64,000 bases of DNA from Acidimicrobiales bacterium (GTDB lineage: Bacteria > Actinomycetota > Acidimicrobiia > Acidimicrobiales > Aldehydirespiratoraceae). Below are positions 37,533 to 45,782 of this stretch, in pieces; within the stretch, counting starts at the first letter, position 1, and every line of letters begins with the position of its first letter. The position numbers and the translations under genes were made by a program. The notes beneath the pieces were generated by a model, which did no database searches, was not told where the DNA came from, and was given only the letters and a program-made list of their open reading frames with translations. Where the stretch lies: NCBI GenBank assembly GCA_029263195.1, contig JAJCXX010000054.1, positions 36,056 to 100,055 of the forward strand, given 5' to 3'.

Positions 37533-39845
37533 CTACTCGTAGCGCGTGCCAGATTCCTTGAGCAGTTCGATCCACTTGGACGCGGCGTCGGGGGCGAATT
37601 CGCCGGGCGTGTAGGTGACCGAATGTAGATCTCCGGAGTACGGGAAGGGTCCGTGACGTTGATAGATCTCCCAGCTCACCGGCGACCTACGGTCGATGCC
37701 CACGTCGATTCCCTCGAACGGCGCCATTGCCATCAACACCGGCAGGTTGCTCAGTCCGCCGACCGGATTTCCATCGACGCTCAAGGCGGCGTTCCATATG
37801 AGATCTCCGGGCGCCGCCATCGACAGGTTTACCTCGCGGGCTCCGTCGGGCATCGCCCCACAGTCGAGCTTGGTCATGTCGCCGTAGCCGTTGTGTGCAT
37901 AGAACAGCCGGTCGTCCTCGATGTAGATCGCGTATCCGCCGCCCTGATCGCCGTGAGCCACCAAGATTCCCTGGTCGCCCTGCTCCCATCGCAGTGCCAC
38001 CGCCACCTCGAAGGATCTGAAGTTGATGAGCTGCAGTGCCCGGTAGCGCTCGAGTGTCGGGGTACCGGGCACGATTGTGGTCTCATGCTGCAGTTCAGCG
38101 TCCCATTCGGGTCGCATGATCATCTTCACTGCGTTGCCCTCGTCGAGGGGGTAAACCTGATTGGCCCAGGCCGCCTCCTCCCAGGCCTCCTGTAACTCGG
38201 CAACCTTGTCGGGATGATCCGACGCAAGATCGTGTGACTCGGTCGGGTCGTTGGTGAGGTCGTGTAGTTCCCAGGTCTCGCCGGTGAACGGAGTCTGGGG
38301 CTGGTGACACGTGACCGCCGACCATCCGTCGCGGTAGAAGCCCCGGTGGCCGATCATCTCGTAGTACTGCTCGAGGTGGGTCGACTCGGCCGCCGGGTCG
38401 TTGAGGCTGTCGACGAAACTGGAGCCGGCCGGATCGGGGACGTTCAGGCCGTTCTTGATGGATGGGATCTCAATTCCGGTCATTTCGGCGAGGGTGGGCA
38501 GCAGGTCGGTGACGTGTTGGTACTGCGTACGGATCTCGCCGTCGGCTTGCAGTCCAGCCGGCCAATGGGCAATCAGCGGAACTTGTTGGCCCCCTTGATG
38601 GGTGTTGATCTTGTAGAGCCGGAATGGCGTGTTGGATACCATCGCCCAACCCATCGGGTAGTGGGGCAGCGTGGTCGGTCCTCCCATCTCGTCGATCCGG
38701 GCCAGGTCGGTCGCCACGGAGTCCCAGCCGGTGTGGCGGGTCTGACCGACCAGTGTCCGGAAGTAGGCCGACGTGCCGATCTGCTGTCCTTCACGCGAGC
38801 CGCCGTTGTCGGATGTGAACACCACGATCGTGTTGTCCCACTCCCCCATCTCTTCGAGTTCGGAGCGCAGCCGACCCATGCTCTGGTCGATGCTGTCGAC
38901 CATGCCGGCGAATATCTCCTGGTATCGAGCGAACACCTGCTTGGCGTCGTCGGAGAGTTGATCCCATGCCTCCACCTCGTGGCCGGGCTCACTGTTTCGA
39001 GGAGGCAACTCGGCGTCGGCCGGAATCACCCCAATCTGTTGTTGACGCTCGAACCGTCGCCGACGCACATCGTCCCAGCCGGCCTCGTACATACCTCGGT
39101 ACTTCTCGATGTCGGCGGCTTTCGCCTGCAGCGGCGCGTGAACCGCTCCGTGTGAGAAGTAGAGGAAGAACGGCTTGGTGGGATGAGACGATCTCACCTC
39201 GCGGATCATGTCGATGGCCCGGTCGGTGATGTCGTCGGTGAAGTAGTAGTCGTCGGCGTACTGATCGACCTGGACGTGGTGGTTGTCTTCGTAGAGCCGG
39301 TGGGGGTGATGGAAGTTGGTGAAGCCATCGAGGATTCCGTAGAAGCGCTCGAACCCCTTCTGCAGGGGCCAACTGTGGCGAGGCCCGGCTTCGGAGAGGT
39401 TGGAGTCCTTGCACAGATGCCATTTGCCGACCATGAGGCTCGCCCAACCGTTGTCTCGGAAGAGTTCGGCCATGGTGACGGCATCGTCGCGGATCTCGTG
39501 GGCGTAGCCCGGAAACCCGGGATCGCTGTGGGCGACGTGACCCATGCCGGCCATGTGATGGTTGAGCCCGGTGAGCATCGACGCCCGAGTGGGTGAGCAC
39601 ATCGGGTTGACGTGGAAGTTCGCGTAGCGCACACCGTCGGCGGCGAGCCGGTCGAGTTCGGGCGTGTCGATCTCGGACCCGTAGCAACCAAGGTCGGAGA
39701 ATCCGAGATCATCGGCGAGTACGACGATCACATTGGGGGCGCCTGTTGGCGCGGTGGGTGGACGCGGCCAGTCGGGCTCCGAGGTCGAGAAGACCCTCCC
39801 GGCCTTGCCACCGAATCCGTCGTAGGGCCCGATGGGATCGCTCAT
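37533..39845 (-). CDS. arylsulfatase (type I, formylglycine)
   Basis: 770 residues. VIVVLADDLGFSDLGCYGSEIDTP binds calcium and MCSPTRASMLTG holds the Cys-x-Pro-x-Arg signature whose Cys is converted to formylglycine. GKWHLCK, FSHGAVHAPL and FTSDNGG complete the active site. A C-terminal beta-rich extension (from about residue 600) is seen in large arylsulfatases. No signal peptide is visible, so it is probably cytoplasmic or exported another way. It removes sulfate esters. It follows the amidohydrolase by 25 bases. Confidence 0.92.
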   Translation of the reverse strand: MSDPIGPYDGFGGKAGRVFSTSEPDWPRPPTAPTGAPNVIVVLADDLGFSDLGCYGSEIDTPELDRLAADGVRYANFHVNPMCSPTRASMLTGLNHHMAGMGHVAHSDPGFPGYAHEIRDDAVTMAELFRDNGWASLMVGKWHLCKDSNLSEAGPRHSWPLQKGFERFYGILDGFTNFHHPHRLYEDNHHVQVDQYADDYYFTDDITDRAIDMIREVRSSHPTKPFFLYFSHGAVHAPLQAKAADIEKYRGMYEAGWDDVRRRRFERQQQIGVIPADAELPPRNSEPGHEVEAWDQLSDDAKQVFARYQEIFAGMVDSIDQSMGRLRSELEEMGEWDNTIVVFTSDNGGSREGQQIGTSAYFRTLVGQTRHTGWDSVATDLARIDEMGGPTTLPHYPMGWAMVSNTPFRLYKINTHQGGQQVPLIAHWPAGLQADGEIRTQYQHVTDLLPTLAEMTGIEIPSIKNGLNVPDPAGSSFVDSLNDPAAESTHLEQYYEMIGHRGFYRDGWSAVTCHQPQTPFTGETWELHDLTNDPTESHDLASDHPDKVAELQEAWEEAAWANQVYPLDEGNAVKMIMRPEWDAELQHETTIVPGTPTLERYRALQLINFRSFEVAVALRWEQGDQGILVAHGDQGGGYAIYIEDDRLFYAHNGYGDMTKLDCGAMPDGAREVNLSMAAPGDLIWNAALSVDGNPVGGLSNLPVLMAMAPFEGIDVGIDRRSPVSWEIYQRHGPFPYSGDLHSVTYTPGEFAPDAASKWIELLKESGTRYE

Positions 39846-39870
39846 CGCGGCGATGTTAGACGCCGATCAC

Positions 39871-41061
39871 TCACCCCTTGAAGAACGCCGGACTCGTCGC
39901 CTCGCTCGGGATCGCGTCCAGCGGTGTAGCGACCTGCTCTACGGTCGGGCCGTGCACGGCCGCCAGGGATGCCAGCTTGTCGAGGTCGAACCCGTAGAGA
40001 TCAGCGGCGTTGCCGGCCAGAACCTTGCGGAGGTCGGCCTCGTTCCAGTCATGAAATGATCGCTGCAACGACTCGACCGAGAATGGGTAGGTGCCTTCGT
40101 GGTGCGGGTAGTCGCTTCCCCACATGACCTTGTGTACGCCAAGATCCTTGATGGCTGCGGCCTCTCCCGGCGACGGGAAGCTCGCCCCAATCCAGACGTT
40201 TCGCTCGAAGTATTCGCTGGGCTTCATCGGCACCACGACATCGGCGGAGAAACCGAGTTCGCCCACCCGACCCGAGGCCATCTGCCGGTGGTAGGCATCC
40301 ATCCGGCGGAGGTCCTCGGTGGCCCAGGCCACGCCCTGTTCGGTCATTACGTACTTGAGGGCGGGGAATCGCTCGAAGACGCCGGACATGATCAGGTGGG
40401 AGAGGTTTCGGTGAGCGAAGAACGGAACTTCCAGCAGGAAGATCAGGCCTGACGCCGGGTCCTTGCCGTAGTTGGGCGTGCCGTTTCCGCCGTGTTGGGT
40501 CATCACCAGGTCGAGGTCTTGGATCGCAGCCCACAGCCGGTCCCAGTGGGGCGACCACAGCCCCGGCAGGTCGACGTCGGGGGCGATGTGGGGAAGCATG
40601 AAGCTGTGGAACCCCTCGGCGGCGGTCCATTCGAGGGTGGCGATGGCATCGTCGATGTCGTCGAGGAAGATCTGTGGCAACCCGCAGCGTTGGTAGGGGT
40701 ATTGGGCGCACCAGTCTCGCAGCCACCGGTTGTGGGCGGTGATGCCGGCGACCCTGCGTTCGTAATCTTTCTGGTCCTTCGGCGGATAGGCGATGAGCAT
40801 GCCGGTCGGATAAAAGGGTGGAACGGTGTTGGGGAAGGTGATCTCGGCCACCACTCCATCGGCGTACTGTTCGCCCACGCGGCGATCGTTGTCCCAGTTG
40901 CGCGTTCGGCCGTCGTCTTGGAGATCGCGGTAGGGATTTCGGTACGCGCCGCGCCACTCGGCGAACTCCGCCTTCCATTCCGGGTCGAGGTAGTCCTCGT
41001 ACATCTTCATGCTTCCGCCAGCGTGGCTGTCGGAGGAAATGATGGTGTAGCGATCGGTCAT
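39871..41061 (-). CDS. amidohydrolase-2 family metal-dependent hydrolase/decarboxylase
   Basis: 396 residues. ISSDSHAGG near the N-terminus replaces the usual DxH motif with DSH; GFHSFMLPHIAPDVDLPG, HGGNGTPNYG and MWGSDYPHHEGTYPFS are amidohydrolase-2 signatures (metal His and catalytic Asp). Relatives include decarboxylases and lactonases of aromatic catabolism; the substrate is unknown. It is the first gene of the sulfatase/dehydrogenase run and is divergent from the TetR gene. Confidence 0.85.
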   Translation of the reverse strand: MTDRYTIISSDSHAGGSMKMYEDYLDPEWKAEFAEWRGAYRNPYRDLQDDGRTRNWDNDRRVGEQYADGVVAEITFPNTVPPFYPTGMLIAYPPKDQKDYERRVAGITAHNRWLRDWCAQYPYQRCGLPQIFLDDIDDAIATLEWTAAEGFHSFMLPHIAPDVDLPGLWSPHWDRLWAAIQDLDLVMTQHGGNGTPNYGKDPASGLIFLLEVPFFAHRNLSHLIMSGVFERFPALKYVMTEQGVAWATEDLRRMDAYHRQMASGRVGELGFSADVVVPMKPSEYFERNVWIGASFPSPGEAAAIKDLGVHKVMWGSDYPHHEGTYPFSVESLQRSFHDWNEADLRKVLAGNAADLYGFDLDKLASLAAVHGPTVEQVATPLDAIPSEATSPAFFKG

Positions 41062-41103
41062 TGGTGCGGCTCCTGATGTCGGGGGATGTCGCCCGGGGAT
41101 CTT

Positions 41104-41122
41104 TGCCTAAGCATCATAGGCA
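41104..41122. promoter_or_regulatory. putative TetR operator
   Basis: TGCCTA-N7-TAGGCA is a perfect 6-bp inverted repeat in the intergenic region between the divergent amidohydrolase (41061) and tetR (41163) starts, where a regulator could control both. Inferred from symmetry and position. Confidence 0.5.
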
Positions 41123-41162
41123 TGCGACAATCGTCGTTCAAGACTGCCACTGGAGAGGAAGC

Positions 41163-41738
41163 ATGGCGAGGCGCTTGGGCATAACCCACGACGACGTACT
41201 CGTTGCTGCATTCGCCATCGTCGATTCCGATGGGCTCGATGCACTGAGCATCACCGCGGCGGCCGACGCACTCGGTGTGAGGCCGCCGTCGCTCTACAGC
41301 CATGTCGACGGGCTCCCTGGACTGCTCGACGATCTCGCCACGAAAGCCACCGCCGAGTTCGGAGATGCCCTGCGGGATTCGGTCGATCAGCGGAGCGGCG
41401 ACGACGCCATCGTGGCCTTTGCCGATGCCTATCGGTCGTGGGCCACCCGCGTCCCAGGACGCTATGAGCTGACCTTGCGAGCCGCAGCCGACTCCGATGC
41501 CCGCCGAATCGCCGGCCAAGGGGCTCTCGACACGATGAACAAGCTGTTGGCCGGATACGGGCTCACCGGAAGCAGATCGGTCGGGGCCGGCCGCAGCCTT
41601 CGAGCTGCTCTGCACGGGTTTGTCACTCTCGAGGCCGCCGACAACCTGGGCCGCGGTTCCCACGACGCCAGCTTCAGCTATCTGATCGGACTTATTCTCG
41701 ACGGAATCCGCTCCCCCATCCGAAATCAGGGGGCGTAA
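41163..41738 (+). CDS. TetR-family regulator with WHG C-terminal domain
   Basis: 191 residues; GAGAGGAAGC precedes the ATG. The HTH is LSITAAADALGVRPPSLYSHVDGLPGLLDDLA (about residues 25-58). The C-terminal part (FADAYRSWATRVPGRYELTLRA) matches the WHG ligand domain. The last seven residues, PIRNQGA, and the stop codon come from the left arm of a palindromic repeat, so the element supplies the end of the protein. Probable regulator of the divergent amidohydrolase-sulfatase-dehydrogenase genes. Confidence 0.85.
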   Translation: MARRLGITHDDVLVAAFAIVDSDGLDALSITAAADALGVRPPSLYSHVDGLPGLLDDLATKATAEFGDALRDSVDQRSGDDAIVAFADAYRSWATRVPGRYELTLRAAADSDARRIAGQGALDTMNKLLAGYGLTGSRSVGAGRSLRAALHGFVTLEAADNLGRGSHDASFSYLIGLILDGIRSPIRNQGA

Positions 41739-41774
41739 GCCACAATCCTTGTGGCTTACGCCCCCTGATTTCGG
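41720..41774. repeat. palindromic hairpin family, copy 3 (overlaps tetR end)
   Basis: Perfect 26-base arms around loop TCC: outer CCGAAATCAGGG, inner GGCGTAAGCCACAA. It lies between the convergent tetR and hydroxyisobutyrate dehydrogenase genes, so it could terminate both. Its left arm includes the tetR stop codon (41736-41738). Confidence 0.87.
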
Positions 41775-41786
41775 AGTTCTTTGGGG

Positions 41787-42653
41787 TCAGTCGTCTACCA
41801 GGAGCTCTATCAGGGCTGACGAGTCCCAGTTGCCGTGGCCTTGGCGTTGCAGCGCTGAGTAGAAGCGGTCGACCAGAGCGGTGACGGGCAGTGTTGCGCC
41901 CAACCGATCGGCCTCGGTGAGGCAGATGCCGAGATCCTTACGCATCAAATCGAGAGCGAACCCGAAGTCGAACTCGCGGCGAGCCATCGTGGAACCGCGA
42001 TTCTCGAGCTGCCATGAACCGGCCGCCCCCTTGGAGATCACGTCGACCACTTGATCGGGGTCGAGTCCGGCCCGACGAGCGAAGTCGATCCCCTCGCTCA
42101 CACCCTGGACCACGCCGGCGATGCAGATCTGGTTGACCATCTTGGTGAGCTGGCCAGCTCCGGGAGGCCCGAGCAGAGTCACGGCTCTGGCGTAGGCATC
42201 CATCACGGGGGCGGCAACATCAAAATCAGCTTGATTTCCGCCGCACATCACGGTGACGACGCCGTTCTCGGCGCCGGCCTGACCTCCCGAAACTGGTGCA
42301 TCGACGAAGCCAACACCCTGGTCGGCGGCCGCGGCGTGGATCTCTCTGGCGACTTCCGCCGAGGTGGTGGTGTTGTCGACCAGGATCGACCCCGAAGTCA
42401 TCGCCGACAGCGCTCCGTCCGGTCCGGTTGCGACCTCCCGTAGGTCGTCGTCGTTGCCCACACAGATGAAGACGACTTCGGCGTCTGCGGCTGCGCCCGA
42501 CGGGGTTGGTGCGGCGGTTCCGCCATGCTCGGCCACCCAGGCATCGGCTTTCGAGCCGGTGCGGTTGTAGACCGTGACCTGGTGCCCGGCCGAGGCCAAG
42601 TGACCGGCCATCGGATAGCCCATGACCCCGAGTCCGATGAATGCGACGTCCAC
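41787..42653 (-). CDS. 3-hydroxyisobutyrate dehydrogenase-family oxidoreductase
   Basis: 288 residues from GTG. GLGVMGYPMAGHL binds NAD(P), DAPVSGGQAGAENG binds substrate and GAGQLTKMVNQI carries the catalytic Lys. The enzyme oxidises 3-hydroxyisobutyrate or a related beta-hydroxyacid (valine or tartronate pathways). It is divergent from the selenoprotein gene at 42754. Confidence 0.88.
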   Translation of the reverse strand: MDVAFIGLGVMGYPMAGHLASAGHQVTVYNRTGSKADAWVAEHGGTAAPTPSGAAADAEVVFICVGNDDDLREVATGPDGALSAMTSGSILVDNTTTSAEVAREIHAAAADQGVGFVDAPVSGGQAGAENGVVTVMCGGNQADFDVAAPVMDAYARAVTLLGPPGAGQLTKMVNQICIAGVVQGVSEGIDFARRAGLDPDQVVDVISKGAAGSWQLENRGSTMARREFDFGFALDLMRKDLGICLTEADRLGATLPVTALVDRFYSALQRQGHGNWDSSALIELLVDD

Positions 42654-42753
42654 AGTAGTTCCCCTTGGATAGGCGCCCGAGAAAGGCGTGGGTCCTCATG
42701 GTAGATCCGGTCGACTCGTCAACTACGGTTCCGAGGCGCGTTAGCGTCTGGCC

Positions 42754-43383
42754 ATGGACGAGCCGATTCGACTCACCTTCTGGACCGACTTCCTTTGACC
42801 GTGGTGCTACGTCGGAACCGTGCGTCTCGACGAACTCTCCCGCCGAATGGGCGACGCAATCACTATCGAACCACGGGCGTTTCTGCTCCGGCCTGAGACG
42901 ACTCAGCGAGAGCGCGACAAGTTCGTCGACTACACCCAGTCGTGGATGCGGCCGGCCGCGATGGAACCCCGGGCCAAGTTCAACGTGTGGCGCTCGGATG
43001 CGCCCGCTCCGTCGGGAAGCATTCCGGCCCAGGTTGCCGCCAAGGCCATGACCAGTTTCGATTCCACTCTCACCGAAGGTTTCGAACGGGCGCTTCTCGC
43101 GGCCTACTTCACCGACAATCGCGACATCTCCGACTGGCAGGTGCTGGCCGACATCGCCGGCGAGACCGGCGCCTCCGGGTCGCAATTCGCCGACTACTTG
43201 GCCGCCAACACCACCGATCTCACCCAGAACGTGATCGACGAGCACAACGAAGCGGTCAGCCTGGGAATCACGGCCGTGCCAACTGTCGTGATCAACGACG
43301 TATTCCCGGTTCAGGGGGCTCAGGATGTGGAGCTCTACGAGCAGTGGATTCGGAAGCTGATCGATCGTCGAACCGAAGCCTGA
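42754..43383 (+). CDS. DsbA/FrnE-family selenoprotein (in-frame UGA = Sec)
   Basis: 209 residues when TGA at 42796-42798 is read as selenocysteine. The start MDEPIRLTFWTDFLUPWCYVG aligns with the FrnE/2-hydroxychromene isomerase-like DsbA family, whose motif is DFxCPWCYxG; here the first Cys is Sec, giving UPWC. SLGITAVPTVVIND is the cis-Pro loop. The frame is intact on both sides of the TGA, and a GTG at 42820 would start beyond the active site. The hairpin at 42810 is in the SECIS position. Expected role: cytoplasmic thiol-disulfide oxidoreductase or isomerase. Confidence 0.87.
42810..42832 (+). promoter_or_regulatory. bacterial SECIS-like hairpin for FrnE-like selenoprotein
   Basis: CGTCG pairs with CGACG around a 13-base loop GAACCGTGCGTCT. 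The loop starts 17 bases after the TGA and its first base is G, as the bacterial consensus asks. The stem is short (5 bp). The octamer CCGTGCGT is also in the SelW hairpin loop. Confidence 0.5.
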
Positions 43384-43386
43384 ACG

Positions 43387-43944
43387 TCAGGCCGTCGAAC
43401 GTCGAGTGGTGCGGGTGGCCACCACAGCGTCGATCCTCGCGGCCCCGGCACGGGTGAGTATCTCGGCGAGATGGCCGAGTGTGGTGCCGGTCATCACGAC
43501 ATCGTCGACGAGGACGACATTGGCCCCTTCCATAGGGCGGGTCACCTCGTAGCCGGCCCGCTCAGCGGTGACCTGCCGTTGCGAGACTTCGGTGTCTCGC
43601 AAACGCCGAGTCGGGTGACGACGAATCGCCAGTTCGTGATCCACCGGCAGGTCGAGTGCGGTCGCGACCGCCGTTGCCAGTCTCGGAGCGAGGTGATCGC
43701 GGGCCGTGGGGTTGGGTGGGACGGGCACAACTATCGTCGCGTCCCCGCTCCTGGAGGGGTGACCCGCCAGCAACGGCTCGTGGCGTGCGAACTCTCCGAG
43801 CATCTCGCACAGTTCGTCGGCGGCGTCGGCGTCGGCTAGGTCCTTCGCTCGATTCACGAGATGTCCGATGGCACTCAGATCTGAGAGATCCGGCAGCCAG
43901 TGCGCGCCCATCACATGAAGGCCCGCCAATGCGTCAGTGGTCAA
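43387..43944 (-). CDS. ComF-like phosphoribosyltransferase
   Basis: 185 residues. VVLVDDVVMTGTTLGHLAEIL is the PRPP-binding loop of type I phosphoribosyltransferases and VVPVPPNPTARDHLAPRLA is like the strand-loop of ComF proteins; the N-terminal zinc finger of ComF is absent. The substrate base is unknown. It converges on the selenoprotein with a 3-base gap. Confidence 0.72.
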   Translation of the reverse strand: MTTDALAGLHVMGAHWLPDLSDLSAIGHLVNRAKDLADADAADELCEMLGEFARHEPLLAGHPSRSGDATIVVPVPPNPTARDHLAPRLATAVATALDLPVDHELAIRRHPTRRLRDTEVSQRQVTAERAGYEVTRPMEGANVVLVDDVVMTGTTLGHLAEILTRAGAARIDAVVATRTTRRSTA

Positions 43945-43989
43945 GAGTGCGTGTCGCTAACAAAAGTTTGCATATTTGCGAGAAAATGG

Positions 43990-44022
43990 TTGTGCTTGCC
44001 ATGGGTGCTAACTATAGTTAGC
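43990..44022 (+). promoter_or_regulatory. promoter with palindromic operator
   Basis: TTGTGC (43990) and TATAGT (44013), 17 bases apart, look like -35 and -10 boxes. The 16-base perfect palindrome GCTAACTATAGTTAGC (44007-44022) covers the -10, and a further GCTAAC half site lies at 43956. A repressor bound here would block transcription; the XRE protein encoded downstream is the natural candidate. Confidence 0.6.
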
Positions 44023-44092
44023 AGAGCGACGAGGCGTCAGCCCGTCCGAATCCCTCCAGAAACCCCCCAGAACAATAGCCAGGAGTCATCCC

Positions 44093-44521
44093 ATGACCGC
44101 AGCAATCGATCAGGTCAAGAACGTTGCCTACACCTCACTCGGAGTCAATCTCATCGTCTCCGATGCCGTCGTCAACAGCATCCGCGAACAGCGTCCCGAG
44201 CTCACCGAGCGCCTCGAGCAGAGGGCCGAGAAGCTGTTCTCGTCCGTCAACATCAACATGCCCGACTTCGTCGAAGAGCAGGCCGAGATCGCCCGCAAGC
44301 ACGGTGCCGACGCTCTGATCAAGTTCCACGAGACCAACGATGTCAGGGCCTCGAAGCTCGAAGAGCGTCTTCCCGCTCGTGCCGGCGAGGTCTTCAGTGA
44401 CCGTCGCCAGGCCGCCTGGGAGTTCCTCAACGTCGAGGTGCCCGTCAAGAAGTCCTCCAAGAAGTCCTCGGGTAAGAAGGCTGCGGCCAAGGCCAAGGCA
44501 ACCGAGACCGAAGAGATCTGA
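44093..44521 (+). CDS. HbhA/phasin-like helical protein
   Basis: 142 residues, mostly helical, ending in a Lys/Ala-rich tail (KKSSKKSSGKK...AKAKA). This layout, and an XRE regulator next door, resemble mycobacterial heparin-binding hemagglutinin HbhA with its neighbour Rv0474; phasin-like lipid-body proteins look similar. The order is reversed relative to mycobacteria. The short linear tail could bind nucleic acid or anionic surfaces. It has its own palindrome-bearing promoter. Confidence 0.6.
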   Translation: MTAAIDQVKNVAYTSLGVNLIVSDAVVNSIREQRPELTERLEQRAEKLFSSVNINMPDFVEEQAEIARKHGADALIKFHETNDVRASKLEERLPARAGEVFSDRRQAAWEFLNVEVPVKKSSKKSSGKKAAAKAKATETEEI

Positions 44522-44547
44522 TCGGGTCTTCCCCCAGACCGATCAAC

Positions 44548-44574
44548 GACCGGGCCGGCATCGCCGGCCCGGTC
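44548..44574 (+). terminator. hairpin between HbhA-like and XRE genes
   Basis: GACCGGGCCGGC pairs perfectly with GCCGGCCCGGTC around ATC: a 12-bp GC-rich stem 27 bases after the stop. There is no U-run. It may terminate partly, lowering XRE expression relative to the abundant first protein. Confidence 0.65.
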
Positions 44575-44599
44575 GAGTCGCGTAAATAGGGTGATACCG

Positions 44600-44974
44600 A
44601 TGAATCGACCAATCGACCCCCGCGACACTTGGCGAGAGCTCGGTGGGTACATCCGCGATCAGCGCCACCAAGCCGAGCTGAGCGTGAGAAAGCTGGCCGA
44701 CATGGCCGGTGTGTCCAACCCCTATCTGAGCCAAATCGAGCGAGGCCTCAAGCGGCCGTCGGCCGAGATCCTCCAACAGATCGCCCGAGCCCTGCAGCTG
44801 TCGTCCGAGTCGCTGTATGTGCGGGCCGGGATCCTCGATTCGGAGCGCGAATCCGATCTCGTCGACTCCATACGCTCGCAGAGCGACCTCACCGGCGAGC
44901 AGAAGCAGGTGCTGATTCGGGTCTACGAGTCGTTCATCTCCGAGCAGTCCGACCAGGAGACCCCAGGACCCTGA
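44600..44974 (+). CDS. XRE-family regulator (Rv0474-like)
   Basis: 124 residues. GGYIRDQRHQAELSVRKLADMAGVSNPYLSQIERGLKRPSAEILQQIARAL is a full HTH_3 domain with a closely mycobacterial-like sequence; the C-terminal helices carry no sensor motif. A GTG at 44591 is an alternative start. Likely regulator of the upstream HbhA-like gene, and so of its own. It overlaps the convergent DUF2993 gene by 41 bases. Confidence 0.85.
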   Translation: MNRPIDPRDTWRELGGYIRDQRHQAELSVRKLADMAGVSNPYLSQIERGLKRPSAEILQQIARALQLSSESLYVRAGILDSERESDLVDSIRSQSDLTGEQKQVLIRVYESFISEQSDQETPGP

Positions 44975-45782
44975 CGACAGATCGTGTGCCCTCCACACCG
45001 ACATCTGTGATCAATCGAGGCAAATCCACGGCGAGATCCAGATCCCGGGCGGTCATGCGCACCTCCACTCGGTCGGCGTCGATGGTGCTCATCCCGACGA
45101 GTTCGACACCCGGCGGCAACTGATCCAGCTCGTGAGATCGCGATCGAGCCAGAAGCGACGGCACCGGCACGAGCCATCGGGCCAGCTTCACACCAGTCGG
45201 CCGCATGACGGCCCGTCTGCCGACAAGGGTCGGCTCCACCACCACACTCAGCCAGCGTCCCAAGATCGCCGGCCTCACGGCGAAGGTTTCCGTCTCGAAG
45301 TCAAACTCGGCGTCGACATCCATCTCGCCGAGCCACTGAGCCACCTGCCCTGACGTGAGCGTCACCACGAGACCCACGGTCCGTACCGAGACCCGCTGAG
45401 CCGTCGCATCAGTCACACGCACATCCTCGGCAGAGACTTCGATCTTGTCGACTCGACCGGCCCCGATGGTGAGGTCATCGACCGTGAGACGGGCGCGATC
45501 CCATAGTGCGATCGACGAACTCAGCCCCGGAAGCGGAATCGATGTGGCGGGAACTACCTCATGGATCATCGCCACTCGTCCCGCGATCACAGGATCGCGC
45601 CGGATCTCGAATCGCCGACCCTCGAGCCGCTTGGCGACGGTCGTAACCATCCAGGCGAACGACTGCGACGGTGGCCCCATCAGCCGGGCGGCCTCACCCA
45701 TGAGCGCGAACGGATCCAACTTCGAACCGCGCAGGCCCAACGGGTCGAACCAGTCAGGCGCCTTCTTGTTGCCGTCGGCCAT
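44934..45782 (-). CDS. DUF2993-like (LmeA) lipid-binding-family protein
   Basis: 282 residues from ATG 45782. Alternating strand patterns (RARLTVDDLTIGAGRVDKIEVSAEDVRVTDATAQRVSVRTVGLVVTLT) resemble the DUF2993 fold, related to bacterial phospholipid-binding LmeA. Neither a signal peptide nor a transmembrane segment is evident, so the location is uncertain. Its start overlaps the end of the methylase gene by 29 bases. Confidence 0.55.
   Translation of the reverse strand: MADGNKKAPDWFDPLGLRGSKLDPFALMGEAARLMGPPSQSFAWMVTTVAKRLEGRRFEIRRDPVIAGRVAMIHEVVPATSIPLPGLSSSIALWDRARLTVDDLTIGAGRVDKIEVSAEDVRVTDATAQRVSVRTVGLVVTLTSGQVAQWLGEMDVDAEFDFETETFAVRPAILGRWLSVVVEPTLVGRRAVMRPTGVKLARWLVPVPSLLARSRSHELDQLPPGVELVGMSTIDADRVEVRMTARDLDLAVDLPRLITDVGVEGTRSVVRVLGSPGRTARR

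Noticed and set aside
43958..43985. AAAAGTTTGCATATTTGCG resembles a corynebacterial RamB site
   Set aside because: Only a partial match, and no RamB gene is in the window.
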